From: Mesocentrotus franciscanus
Lineage: Eukaryota > Echinodermata > Echinoidea > Camarodonta > Strongylocentrotidae
Reading direction: 5' to 3'
DNA: 64,000 nt
Assembly: GCA_037976565.1 (NCBI GenBank)
Contig: CP137675.1
Location: 5,900,364-5,964,363 of the forward strand
The notes under the pieces were generated by a model that saw only the letters and a list, made by a program, of their open reading frames with translations, was not told the origin of the DNA and made no database searches. Shown here piece after piece: positions 1 through 10,730 of this stretch (the first letter of the stretch is position 1; each line of letters opens with the position of its first letter). The position numbers and the translations under genes were made by a program.

Positions 1-1098
1 AAACTGACTATCTTTACAAAATAAACATAAATATTACTCTCTTGAGTCTCGTGTTACACAATAATTTTCCTTCAATGTTTTCGAATGTTCATGATACTTC
101 CGGGACTCCTTTGGTTATCATTGCTCATCAAACAAAACAAAAATGAAATAAATTTATTTTGCTAAACTGACGAAGATAAAGCGTTGCATAAATGCATTGT
201 ACATGTATATATAATGTTTAACGCATGTGCAGACTACATGCTTCCATGATAATATAACAATTATTATCTTATTATTGGTTAGCGATTACCTAAAGTTGGT
301 CCAGCAATCATGATGTAAACAGAGAGGAACGAATAAATCACCATAAAACAAACGTTCCGGTTTGCAAATTGCCAGCAATTTTATCCATTGTTTTTCTTGT
401 TACAATCTAAAATTATCGATATATTCAATGTCTAAACGCTAACAAAGAATAACTAAGCATTGAGTAACAATTTTGCTTTATAACGAGAAAGTATGAATTA
501 AAATGTTATGCTGATTTCTATACATCGCTCATACTTTTGTAAGTGATAAGATTAAATGATCAAAATATACACACAGCAATATAATTATTGACTTGCCAAA
601 TATATACATGTGATGCACTGATCTCAACTATAACCCCATTAGCTACTGCCAAATCTTAGCGCAACTGAACTCTTGACTTCTACTTGGCATATTGTCCAGA
701 TACATTTTAATAGTTCACATTAATATTAATATGGTACTGAAAACAATGAATACCATCATAATATATGGTAGTTTTCTTGTACGACTAGAAACAGAATATA
801 GTGTCGGATACAAGGGTGCATGTACGTGTGTGCGTGTGTGTGTGTGTGTGTGTGTGGAGGAGGGGGGGTGGTTTCAGGCCTCTGCATTTTTTAACTGTTT
901 TTGCTTCTACTGGGGAAATCCTCCTCCAAAGTTCAAGTGTGTGTTTGGGAGGCTGCCAGGGTGGCGTGGAAAATTTTAAAATACATGTACATACTCCCCC
1001 TCCTACCAAAAAGGATACTGTTTTTCTTCTTTCCTTTATGTATCGTGTAAATGCTGTGAATCATCATTATTGTTTCCGCCATCGGAATCGAGTCGATG
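1..1098. other. AT-rich non-coding stretch
   Basis: No gene recognised. The only distinct structure is a TG dinucleotide tract at about 825-856, followed by a short G-rich run. The open frames over the tract are repeat translations. Confidence 0.6.
825..856. repeat. (TG)n microsatellite
   Basis: Nearly pure TG repeat of about 32 bp with one or two interruptions. Confidence 0.9.
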
Positions 1099-1300
1099 GA
1101 CCACTTTCGCAATGTAATCAACTTTAATGCACGGAACTTTGTTAAGTGCCTCATTACAACGTATTTCGTTCACCTGTTTTCGAATAATTGTGTTTCAATA
1201 GTCAGCATGCATACATTACGTGTTGTTAAGTAGGACAAGCCATAATGTTTGTCCCACTGAGCAACATTATATGCAAATCGCATTCTGACTATTGAAAAAC
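1099..1300. mobile_element. Hairpin MITE, family H1, copy a (right end decayed)
   Basis: The left arm (TAATCAACTTTAATGCA..., TTCGTTCACCTG, CAATAGTCAG) is repeated in inverted order around a centre near 1225 (GCATTCTGACTATTG on the right). The same sequence recurs at 2501-2810 and 30331-30581. In this copy the outer right arm after about 1300 is no longer recognisable, so it is decayed or truncated. Non-coding, so non-autonomous. Confidence 0.7.
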
Positions 1301-2500
1301 GGGCAGTTGAATGCCCCAAGATTTATTGGGGCAAAGATCGAAAACCCGTTCAAACGTGACTCTGTTACTTGTTTGTTCTTGGGACGTTGTATTCTTCGCA
1401 TTGTAACAATCTGTCGTATTTTAAGTCAGTATAAACATGGAAGGATTTGCGTATAAGCATACATGTACATGTACTCGGGCCCAAGTTATAAGCGAGCAAT
1501 GGCAAGGGAACAGGCAAATGTGGTCTATACGTTGCACAATAACAAATTTAATGCGCTTCAATTCTTTCTGTGACACACATACACAGTATTGTCACAGTAT
1601 TTGCATACAGATGGTGTATGTAGTTAATGTCAACGTTACCTCATTTTATCATTCTAGGTAATTACAGATACATGGACAGAAATCATAAATCACCCAGTCT
1701 AATGTAGACTTTCAGATAACAATAGTACATATTATAGTACTGCAATTGCTACATAATAATGGCAAGTAACCTTTGAATAAGAAAAAAATAAATTTCTACC
1801 ATAAACTCAACACATATTGATGAATGTTGTAAATTGTGAAAACAACATGATATTTGCACTTGCCTAAATCAATAAGAGCACGAGCGGTATAACAAAAAAA
1901 AACAGGGCCTTTCACGATTCCTGGTTATTTTGCCATTTGCATATACCACTAGGCCTACTACTATTAATCTTCTAAAAATCAACCTTGTTATTAGGTCTAC
2001 CTTCAGTTTTTTTTTTTTTTTTGGGGGAATCCATTTCAGAGCTGATATCTTATGTATTTCAGACTAGAGCTATCAAACTTTGCTATGGATTTTAATAACA
2101 TGATAGGCGTACATGTACTTGCAAAGACATCATTTCTTCTAAATCATGGACTATGTTTTACACAGAATATAATTATTGAGTAATACATCAACTAACATAC
2201 ATATATAATATACATACATACGTGTATAATTTACCAGTTCAAGAACGTTTACAACCGAATGAGTTGCATATTATGGATGTCGCCTAGTGACTACTAGGCC
2301 CCATAACACAAAGCTTAACAAAAAATCGTAGTTTTCATTTGCCTCTGATATTCTAAAAAGAAAGAAACAAATAAAATGTTGTTATTCTTGAAAATTAGGC
2401 CAACCTACATTTCTTTAGGACAAGATAAACAATCAATTCTGGGAAAGTATACCAAAGGTCATGCCATATATACACTTATGACAAATGGCAAGATGATAGG
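1301..2500. other. AT-rich non-coding stretch
   Basis: No coding sequence, RNA gene or strong repeat seen apart from short poly-A and poly-T runs (for example near 2008-2023). Confidence 0.5.
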
Positions 2501-2810
2501 GAATATACCATTTTCGTAATATAATCAAATTTAAAGCATAAATATTTTGTTGAGGGCCATATTACAAATTATTTCATTTACCTGATACAAATAATTGTAT
2601 TTTAGTAGTCAGAATGCGAATCGCATACATTAATTGTTGCTAGGTAGAACAAACATTATGGCTTGTTTTACCTAACAACGAGGAATGTATGCAATTAGCA
2701 TTCTGACTACTGAAATACAATCACAGGTAAATGAAAAAAAGTTGTAAGGAGGCACTAAACAAAGATTTGTGCATTAAATTTGATTGCATTACAAAAATTG
2801 GCCTATTCAG
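2501..2810. mobile_element. Hairpin MITE, family H1, copy b (most complete)
   Basis: About 300 bp with long imperfect terminal inverted repeats. The left end has CCATTTTCGTAAT then ATAATCAAATTTAAAGCA, and the right end is the reverse complement (TTAAATTTGATTGCATTAC, AAAATTGGCC). Inner arms (GTAGTCAGAATGC and GCATTCTGACTAC) meet near 2650, so a single strand could fold almost end to end. No reading frame. Confidence 0.8.
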
Positions 2811-3541
2811 ATCTTATTCTGTTCAATTTTCACAAAATATATACACAGAAGTGACAGAACCTCCCAAAAGCCACTTATTTTATATCGATGTGTATGATTC
2901 ATAGTACAAAAGAGATATATACATCTGTTTGCTTACACCATTTTTAGGAGAAAAATTAACTTTGCAGGCTTTCATATTAAAATGTCATTAAAAAATATAC
3001 CTTTACATGTAATGAACTAATAATTTTGTGCCATATCACTTTGGGAGTAACACTTTTACCTTTCTTTTAACACAACTAGTTCAAAATTGTCGCAGCCTAA
3101 AGCTTTTGCTGAGAAATTTTAGAGGCCAAGCCTTTGGAATTATTTTAACATCATAAAACGAAAAGATTGCAAAATTGTGACAAAACAACTATAAACTGTC
3201 ACAAATTAATTTTTATCTCAATATTTTTCTCAAAATGTTGTCATTTATCTGTTGGGTGTTTTTAATACCTAATAGGCCTACTAATCATAGTCCACATTCA
3301 CTTGCATGGAAGCTGAAAACATTGCAACAAAAAAAAAATTGTGCATAGATACTGCTAAGATGGGAATACATTGAAGGAAATAGAACACACAACTATATCA
3401 TATTATAGACATTGTCATATAAAAAATATAAATTAAGCAGTTTAGAAAAAAGTCATACATGTATTTTCGACATGTTGCCAGCACAATGGAAGAAAATAAA
3501 GGAGCGCTTAACTTGCAAACAATATATAGTCAATAAATCTT
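2811..3541. other. Non-coding stretch downstream of the receptor gene
   Basis: Lies 3' of the minus-strand receptor, so part of it may be its untranslated region. It is AT-rich with scattered AATAAA-like words. No other feature is supported. Confidence 0.4.
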
Positions 3542-4495
3542 CTAGACGAGATGAATAAGCAAGGAGTTGGATGCAAGAAGGATGTCTATGACAATCCATG
3601 AGTAAAACTTAAAGGCTTCGAAGGACGTGTCAACATCCTCGCTAGTATAATCATAGACGTTCTTTGTCCAAAATGGGAGCCAGAAGAGGAGCAGAGTACA
3701 GGCCGTGGTCAATGCCCACTTGAAGACAACACAATCCTTGTTCATTGGGTAGCTGAAATTCTCTCCAGTCCACTCACGGTACCTTCTTATCTTGCGATAG
3801 TGCTTGGCCGCTTGGGATAAGACAAAGAGGATGACGGTGAGGACAGGTACCGCAATTACAAGACAGAACGCGAGAAGGTTGAGGACCTCTGGCAAGTGTT
3901 TGAAGACGAAGAGATTGATGAGGACGCATAAGCTGTGGCTTGTTGCTTGGAACCAAAGCACGACAACGGTGGTCCTGACATGAGGTGATGAAACACTTTG
4001 GCTCAGCTGGAACGATGGCTTGCTCAGGACCAGGCAGAACCGCACGACAGAGACCAACAGATGGACACCGAAGCAAGCCAGGACCAAGATCTGGAACTGT
4101 TCGATGATCTGAACAATCCAGCAAGAGTAACTGGACCTGATAGTCACGTATCCTTGCAGGTACATCAGGACTATTGTGACAAGGAGATTCACAGATGCAA
4201 AGCACACAGTTGGGAGATGAACAGGCCTTGAGTTGGGATGCTGGTTCTTACAGGCATGCACAATGAGCAGTACGTTACCACACATGATTGAGAAGATCAC
4301 AAACGCTAGAGGAATCGTCACCACCATGTTGATTCGTGGATACTGGGCACAGAAATCCTCCACATCTACGTTGACGAGATATGTAGGAGGTACAGGTATA
4401 TTCGAATTAATCTTGTGCACCATCTCCACACCACCAAGAGCAGTCACGTTGGCTACCTGATCATCCATTGTAAAATATTCACTGTTCGCAGACAT
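3542..4495 (-). CDS. Rhodopsin-class G-protein-coupled receptor, orphan, truncated in helix 7
   Basis: Intronless frame of 317 residues, read as an integral plasma-membrane receptor that would couple an unknown ligand to G proteins. An N-glycosylation sequon (NVT, residues 16-18) lies in the outer N-terminus. Hydrophobic segments fall at about 56-80 (helix 1, with the class-typical GN at 73-74), 92-115, 125-152, 174-198, 201-227, 254-277 (helix 6, FWLP at 271-274, matching the CWxP region) and 295-317. VRF at 151-153 sits where DRY is expected, and C125 is at the usual helix-3 cysteine position. The frame stops right after NSLLIHLV, so NPxxY and the cytoplasmic tail are missing. Either the last codons are on another exon or the gene is decaying. 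Single-exon divergent receptors are known to be expanded in sea urchins; assignment to such a group is inference. The start is the first ATG after upstream stops. Confidence 0.8.
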   Translation of the reverse strand: MSANSEYFTMDDQVANVTALGGVEMVHKINSNIPVPPTYLVNVDVEDFCAQYPRINMVVTIPLAFVIFSIMCGNVLLIVHACKNQHPNSRPVHLPTVCFASVNLLVTIVLMYLQGYVTIRSSYSCWIVQIIEQFQILVLACFGVHLLVSVVRFCLVLSKPSFQLSQSVSSPHVRTTVVVLWFQATSHSLCVLINLFVFKHLPEVLNLLAFCLVIAVPVLTVILFVLSQAAKHYRKIRRYREWTGENFSYPMNKDCVVFKWALTTACTLLLFWLPFWTKNVYDYTSEDVDTSFEAFKFYSWIVIDILLASNSLLIHLV

Positions 4496-5799
4496 CGATC
4501 GCTACATCAGTTATAACTGATATAAACCGAATAAGTTAATCAATAAAATGATATTTCAAATTGTAAAGCAGAAACAGTCTACACTATTCCACTGGGTGCG
4601 GTCAATCTCCTCACTGAGGATCGAAGCAATAGGTTTTATTCGTCGTCAAAAACATCTGCTAAGATCCCGAATGAGCAGCCATGCAGTACGTGCAACGCAC
4701 TGTACTGATCAAAGCGCGAGGTCAACAACAAAAGCTTCTTCACTTTGTCGAATTCAGAGGGTTTTAATATCTCTGGCAAGGCTCTAAACAATGGTAAAAA
4801 AAATAGATCAATGTATCACACGTTGATGATGATTAAGATGTAATGAATGTACCATCTAGAATAAGATGTTTACTCCTTTCGTTTCGTAATGAGGTCGGGG
4901 TCAGCACGACCATATCAGCTGATCGCCCAGCTGGTAGCTCAGCTAGCAAGAAACACTACCCTGGGAGCGTGCGTGCATCTACCTAAACTACACAGTGTCA
5001 AATTGCAGCACGTACGAAGCCACGCCTCCGAATTGCAACCGCTCCGTCCGTACTTTCAGTGTAGAAATAGCAGACGCTATATTCGAAATTTGACACGAAT
5101 CTTTGTAAAAAAATCACTTGCATGAGCTCCTCAACATCATCAGTAGTCTATAATAAGAAAGCAAGAGCCGGTCTATCCGAGGAAAACTGTTATTGAAGCA
5201 TAAATCGCACGACCAGGAAATAGACGAGTGTGTTGCGAGTGTTACCGTGTTTGTTGTCTGTTTGGAAAATCCCGTTTAGGTCAATGGAAAACTACCAGTA
5301 CATATCAGCTGTTCGCTCGCTACCCACATGCACACAATACAGTACACTGTTTACGAGTTTTGCCCAGACCCCAAATGCGCATGAGCGAACACGATACAAA
5401 GGAGACTGTAGTCTTAAAGTAATAGACCCATTATTCATAGTAGGCTTGGAGTTCCCTTTCAGTCATACACATTGACAGTTGGAAGATCTGAGGCTTGTTT
5501 AGAACTAAAGACTACAAGATCTATTCCGCATCGAAAAAATGAATCCGCGAAGCAGGCTGCTAGTCTACTCTTTTGGAGACCTTATTCTAACAAGTATTTT
5601 CCCACGTTATGTGATTTGCTGTTAATCAGAGACATTCTATTTCATTGAATATTTTATTGATGAAATAGTGGGTTAATACATGTTTTATTTGTTCGATAAT
5701 ACCTCACAAAATGAAACAAAATAGATTAGCCCACTTATTCTGCATTTATGGCAAAAGAGCACAGAGTCGATCTACACGGTATTTTTTTTTCTTCAACAA
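4496..5799. other. Non-coding stretch upstream of the receptor gene
   Basis: Would contain the promoter of the minus-strand receptor. I see no convincing TATA element or initiator. Several short open frames here have no recognisable product. Confidence 0.4.
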
Positions 5800-6110
5800 C
5801 ATGTCCGTTTGCCAATGGAGAAGTTGAATTTGAATTTCAAGATATTATACATATTATTATACAAATGGTGATGGTGATGGTGAGGGTTGTCATGTAATTG
5901 TATTTGCTATAAATTGAACTCCCTGATTGAACTGAAACGGTTATAAACAAACGATTAAACTTTTATGGTAATATCATATTGCAATGTGCATCCTTTGAAG
6001 AAAGCTGACGCTCTGTTGACATTTCTATGGGCTTGTTGGTGTTAATGACCCCATTGTATTCTGATTAGATTGAAACCTGATAAGCTTATTAATATACTTA
6101 CATATGACAT
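5800..6110 (+). repeat. Composite repeat R1, copy A, left part
   Basis: Close match to 8277-8712: shared words include AATGGAGAAGTTGAATTTGA, a GGTGATGGTGATGGTGAGGG run, TATAAATTGAACT and GATAAGCTTATTAATATACT. It lacks the 156-bp MITE carried by the other copy (empty site CCTG at 6076-6079). The repeat resumes at about 7276, after LINE-related DNA. Confidence 0.8.
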
Positions 6111-6187
6111 AACATTTTAGAGTGGGCGGTCAGCAGAAGCGCGAGGGAGGGGGAAGGGGGATACACGGTACACAATAGGGCTATTGT

Positions 6188-6203
6188 ATGTGTGTGTGGG
6201 TGA

Positions 6204-6243
<40 letters not shown>
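6188..6243. repeat. (TG)n microsatellite at the 5' border of a LINE
   Basis: About 55 bp of TG/GTGT repeat ending exactly where LINE-like coding sequence begins. Similar GTGTGTGGGGGTGA sequence follows the LINE poly-A tail. Confidence 0.85.
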
Positions 6244-6247
<4 letters not shown>

Positions 6248-7251
6248 GAGTATATTTTAATGCAGTTTAACAGTACTGTGAAGCTCCTCAGAGATGTATT
6301 ATCGAGGAAGGTTAATGAATATTTTATAGAGAAGTTACAACATTTATTTGTTTTGAAGATTCATGATGGACGGAAATTTTCAGATTTTTCAAATGAGGTA
6401 TGTAGGGAGATTTTGAGTAGGCCTAGAAAAGTTACTCTTGTTAACAGACTAAGAGAAATTAAGACTAAGAGAATTATAAACTAATAATAAAGCAATATAT
6501 ACCAGAGAACACTTATTCAGATTCGGCTTTGTTTTAGATAACTTGTGCTCATTTTGTAAGCAAAAGATTGAAACATATTTACACTTGTTCTGGGAGTGTG
6601 CACAGTTTCAAAGGTTATGGCAGAATGTTAAAGCTAAGTTTGAGCTAAGGGAATTAAGGTCTATCGACTGGATAGATATTCATTTAGGGTTGTCCGGTAA
6701 TTCCCCACGAATAAAGATATTTAATACAATTATTTTTGCAATGAAATATTGGATATATAGATGCAGGGGTAAGTCCGTAATATTGTCTTTGGGGGAGTTT
6801 CAAAAGAACTGTTGGAATTTAGGGAAGAAGAAAAGAATATTGCAGGGAGGGCAGGCAAATTGGCCTTACATTTACAAAAGTGGGAACAAGTGAAGTTTTC
6901 ATGAACTTTTAGCACTGGGCTATTGTGGCTATTGTAGCCTCGTTTAAATGATTTTTGTTAATTTGTTTTGTTGTTTCGTTTGTAAATAGATGTTTCTGTT
7001 TTTCTGTCGCTCCGATTTGGGGTACTCTGAGGGGGCTAGGAACAGTGTGTGTATATGGGTGGAAGTATGGTCGGATGGTGTGTGTGTGTCGCATGGTGGG
7101 GAGGGTGGGGTTAGTAGTGTGTTTTGTTGGATGGGGTCATTTGTTTTATGTTACAATTGATTTCATTTTTGTTTTCATCAATCGTACAATCTATGTTATG
7201 AAAATGTTTTGAAATTAGTTAAGAAAAAACAATTGTAAAAAAAAAAAAAAA
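6244..7251 (+). pseudogene. 5'-truncated L1/Tx1-like LINE, C-terminal part of ORF2
   Basis: Remnant of a non-LTR retrotransposon polyprotein. After about 80 codons of degraded sequence a +1 frame change near 6484-6489 leads into NNKAIYTREHLFRFGFVLDN and then CSFCKQKIETYLHLFWEC (about 6545-6600), a zinc-binding C-x2-C...H-x4-C motif typical of the C-terminal domain of L1/Tx1 clade ORF2 proteins. FNTIIFAMKYWIYRCR (from about 6720) matches the usual IYRCR-like stretch that follows. The frame ends at 6893, then about 340 bp of 3' untranslated sequence runs into a 15-bp poly-A at 7237-7251. The endonuclease and reverse transcriptase are absent, so it cannot move by itself. It interrupts composite repeat R1 copy A. 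Confidence 0.8.
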
Positions 7252-7275
7252 GTGTGTGGGGGTGAAGACCACGGG

Positions 7276-7690
7276 ACAATGATTGAAATGTTAAGGGGCC
7301 TGGGTCGTTGTGATCGGGTAAAGGAGAAGGGGCATCTATCAGATTTAAATAGGGGCACTTATCAAAGGTGAAAAGGGTCATTTATGAGAAGAGGAAACGG
7401 CTCGAATTAAAATAAAATAGGGGGTGTTTATCACAAAAAAATGAAAAATGAGGAAAATGGGCACTTATTACAAAGCAAAAGGGTGTACGTTTCAAGATAA
7501 AATGGGCACTTATCGGAGGTGAAAAAGGGGCACTTTTTACACAGAAGTAAAGGAGGTTCTTATCAGAGGTGGTAAGGGGCATGCATAAGAATTTGGAACG
7601 GGCACCTATTAGAAAGAAAAAGGGGCACTTTCCTATGTAAAAAGAGGCACTTTTGGTGTACTTGAAAAAAATGCCCCTTCTTCCTTTGCC
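7276..7690 (-). repeat. Composite repeat R1, copy A, right part: GGGGCACTTATC minisatellite
   Basis: Starts with TGTTAAGGGGCCTGGGTCGT, matching the region after 8712 in copy B. It then holds about 15 degenerate units of roughly 22-30 bp built on GGGGCACTTATC, the reverse complement of the array at 29.1 kb. Minus-strand open frames here only translate the repeat. Confidence 0.8.
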
Positions 7691-7989
7691 CCTAAGAACG
7701 ACTATTCCTTGGACGGTTACCTGTATGACAATTTCGTACCCTGGGACAATTACTCAAAATGAAACAGAAAGGTCAGAACCACGTGTAAGTGGAAATATCA
7801 TGGAGGGGATGTGATTGCTCTGTGATGACTCGGATCAAAAGAACCTCATCTGCACTTATTTAGCTGTTTACTAGTCACCATATCTCAATCGAGTAAGAAC
7901 TTTAAGAACGACATGAACAGAAGTTCAAGACATTAATGATGAATTCTTGCAATAGGCGCGACATGAACGAACTGTAAAAACATTGTTAT
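7691..7989. other. Non-coding spacer between R1 copies
   Basis: No recognisable gene or repeat. Confidence 0.5.
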
Positions 7990-8107
7990 TACCACGCCAA
8001 GACAGTGGCGATTTGGAACCCTTAAGATAGCCGTCTTGAGCAAAAGAAACTCTAACTTCCCTTGAAATTTGCATTGCCCCTATTTGTTTATTTCGTTGGA
8101 AATCAAT

Positions 8108-8117
<10 letters not shown>

Positions 8118-8144
<27 letters not shown>

Positions 8145-8176
8145 ACACATGCACACACACACACACACACACACAC
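8118..8176. repeat. (CA)n microsatellite
   Basis: CT then CA dinucleotide repeats with one ATG interruption. Overlapping open frames encode only TH/HT repeats. Confidence 0.9.
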
Positions 8177-8530
8177 GCCCCCCTAAGGACAATTTTAAAG
8201 AATATGATTGTCTTAGGAAATATTTATATTTTACGTATGGGGACGAGGGGCCCGCAAGCCCCCACCCTCCTTTTTCCATTGGAGAAGTTGAATTTGAATT
8301 TGAAGATATTATACATATTATTATACAAATGGTGATGGTGGTGGTGAGGGTTGTCATGTAATTGTATTTGCTATAAATTGAACTGAAATGGTTATAAACA
8401 AACAATTAAACGTTTATGGCAATATCATATTGCAATGTGCATCCTTTGAAGAAAGCTGACACATTTCTACATGCTGGTTGGTGTTATTACTGTTAATGAC
8501 CCCATTGTATTCTGATTTGATTGAAACCTG

Positions 8531-8686
8531 GGGCCCGTCTTACAAAGAGTTGATATCAATCGCAACTTATTTGCGATTGATATCAATCGTAACTGTGTAC
8601 ATAAGAGATGGCAGACTGCAAACTTGCGATTGATTGAAGGACTTACGATTGATTTGGATCAATCGTAACTCTTTGTAAGACGGGGC
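8531..8686. mobile_element. 156-bp hairpin MITE inserted in R1 copy B
   Basis: Terminal inverted repeats GGGCCCGTCTTACAAAGAGT and, at the right, ACTCTTTGTAAGACGGGGC, with inner arms repeating ATCAATCGTAA. The flanks are CCTG on both sides (8527-8530 and 8687-8690), while the homologous R1 copy at 6071-6085 reads through as a single CCTG. That makes the insertion and a short target duplication directly visible (2 to 4 bp depending on how the ends are drawn). Confidence 0.85.
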
Positions 8687-8725
8687 CCTGATAAGCTTAT
8701 TAATATACTTTAAAATTATTAAAAT

Positions 8726-9110
8726 TTTAAGGGGCCGGGGGCGTTGTGATCGGGTAAAGGAAAAGGGGCACCTATCGGATTTAAATAGGGGCATTTATCA
8801 AAGGTGAAAAGGGTCATTATTATTTTTATGAGTAGAGGAAACGGCTCCTATTAAAAGAAAATATGGGGCGTTTATCACAAGGAAAATGAGCACTTGTTAC
8901 AAAGGAAAAGGGTGTACGTTTCAAGATGAAAGGGGCACTTATCGGAGGTGAAAAAGGGGCACTGCTTACACAGAAGTAAATAAGGTTTTTATCAGAGGTG
9001 GTAAGGGGCATTCATAATAATTGGGCACCTATTAGAAAGAAAAAGGGCACTTTCCTATGTAAAAGAGGCACTTTTGGGGTACTTAAAAAAATGCCCCCCC
9101 CCCCTCCCCT
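8726..9110 (-). repeat. GGGGCACTTATC minisatellite in R1 copy B
   Basis: About 14 degenerate units of 22-30 bp, parallel to 7285-7680. The minus-strand frame gives a repeating SAPF-type peptide, judged to be repeat translation. Confidence 0.8.
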
Positions 9111-9144
9111 CTGCTCCTATCTTGGCAGATCCCAGCTTTGACGG

Positions 9145-9380
9145 AGGTCTAGGGGCAGAGCCACCGAAAGCTAGTTTAGATTTTAGCAATTTAGATGGCC
9201 GTCACGAGCGATAGAAATTGTAATTTTCTCTCTCACTTCGAGCCTTTCCGGCTGCGGTCCAGATTCAGGGTGCCGAACCCCGAGGCGCTCTAGAATTCGA
9301 GCAACTCAGAACCCTTTAGATTTGAGCGTCAGAAACTGAAATCTATCCCTTGAATTTTGACTCGGTAACATTGTTGAAGG
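9145..9380 (+). repeat. R1-related fragment
   Basis: Shares ATTTAGATGGCCGTCACGAG and GCGATAGAAA with 12410-12560, and TCTATCCCTTGAA with 19070-19100. Highly diverged and without a frame. Confidence 0.5.
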
Positions 9381-9697
9381 TTGATGAAAAACTACGTAAT
9401 TATTGTATGAAATTCCTTTTACTCTACTAACCCTCTAACATGCACAAAAGGCTGAAAAAAATTCTCAAACCACGAAGATATTTATGGTTTTCTTTGAAGG
9501 AGTCACCGTGCGACACCTTCTAACTGTAAATTCTCCCAACCATATTTGAATTTTCCCAACCGTTTTTCCATGAAAATAAAATATAAGACAGGCTTTTTAA
9601 AATGTTTCATAACTTAAATGTCTGGAATGGTATAGAGCCAATTCATTGCTTTGTGACGATTGACATTCACCTAAAATGTAATTGAATTGTAATAATA

Positions 9698-9705
9698 TAG
9701 TTTGG
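9698..9705 (+). repeat. 8-bp target site duplication, left copy (TAGTTTGG)
   Basis: Identical to 12085-12092 and directly abutting the CAGGGGTGTCGAT terminus. Confidence 0.9.
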
Positions 9706-10167
9706 CAGGGGTGTCGATCACGGGGGATGGGGATATATCCCCCAATATTTCAGGTGGGGATGGCCTGTACAATCATCCCCCAATAATTCACCATCAAAAA
9801 AAAATGAAGAGAAAATTAACGATGAGAGCCCGATGAGAGTATAGTTAATGGTTATTACTCGCAAGATGACCATCAATATACACATTTTGCTATCTCATTT
9901 TCATAATACATACATATATAAATAGAAAACGAAGTAAATGAGACAACCGTATATGAGACAAGAATAAATTGAATTCTCGCTCATACGGCTTCATCAGGAA
10001 TTGATGAATTTATTCAATTTATTCAATCAACAGCATCATAGAAATGCAGTGCGCCAAATGCAAAGCCGCAGCGTTAAAAAGCAACGAGCTAAATGTTAAG
10101 CGCGAAGCGCAAAAGTGCAAAAAGTAGAGAGTGGGAGAGAGATAATGAGAGACAGAGAGGATAATAA

Positions 10168-10645
10168 CCCAGGTAGCAAGCCCATGTGGGACCCACATGG
10201 ATCCCATATTCTCTGAAACATGGGCCCCATATGGAAAACCATCTGGGGCCCTAAGGCATCTGCACCCAAGAAGCATATGGGACCCATATGGGTAAACCCA
10301 TATAAGACAGATGGGACCCAGATGGGACCCATACCAAACTGGGCCCAAATGGGTATGCCCAGCTTAATCCCATCTGGTACCCATATTGGTTAACCCAGAT
10401 ATATCCCATGTGGGTTAACCCAGATTTTCCCCATGTGTTACCCATATGGGCATATTCATATTCTACCTATGTGTACGCCCAGCTCATTCCCATCTGGAAC
10501 CCATAAGGGCTGGCCCGATAGATCCCATATGGGTTACTAAATATTGGCCCCATATGGGATACATATATGGGTTCCATTTAATAGCCCAGATGGCACAAGT
10601 GACCCAGATCATCCCCATGGGCCCCATATGGGCTTGCTACCTGGG
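10168..10645. mobile_element. 478-bp foldback element rich in CCCATATGGG palindromes
   Basis: Terminal inverted repeats CCCAGGTAGCAAGCCCAT and ATGGGCTTGCTACCTGGG. Between them are many copies of ATGGGACCCATATGGG-like words, GTTAACCCAGAT and CCCATCTGG in both orientations, so it can pair locally as well as end to end. The open frames on both strands are translations of these words (WVPYGSHM-like). It lies inside the hAT-like element and is therefore probably younger. A clear target duplication is not visible. Confidence 0.8.
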
Positions 10646-10730
10646 AAAAAGGGAAAAGGGGAAGAAACGGGCAGAAGAAAAAAGGAAGGGGGAAGAGAAA
10701 AGGAAGAAAGACAAGAGAAAGAGGGACATA
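10646..10730 (+). repeat. Purine-rich (A/G) tract
   Basis: About 85 bp almost entirely of A and G directly after the foldback element. No product expected. Confidence 0.6.

Larger units (their letters stand above)
7990..9115 (+). repeat. Composite repeat R1, copy B
   Basis: Order of parts: a 5' module (AACCCTTAAGATAGCCGTC, AAACTCTAAC, TTGAAATTTGCATTGCCCCT) also found at 19020-19160, a CA tract, a middle module shared with 5800-6110, a 156-bp MITE, and a GGGGCAC minisatellite ending in a C-rich run. The shared order in copy A suggests one former element of about 1 kb. No coding capacity is visible. Class unknown. Confidence 0.7.

Noticed and set aside
3774..4460. Other frames of 75-143 codons over the receptor gene
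   Set aside because: They are shadows of the minus-strand receptor frame, which alone shows ordered membrane helices.
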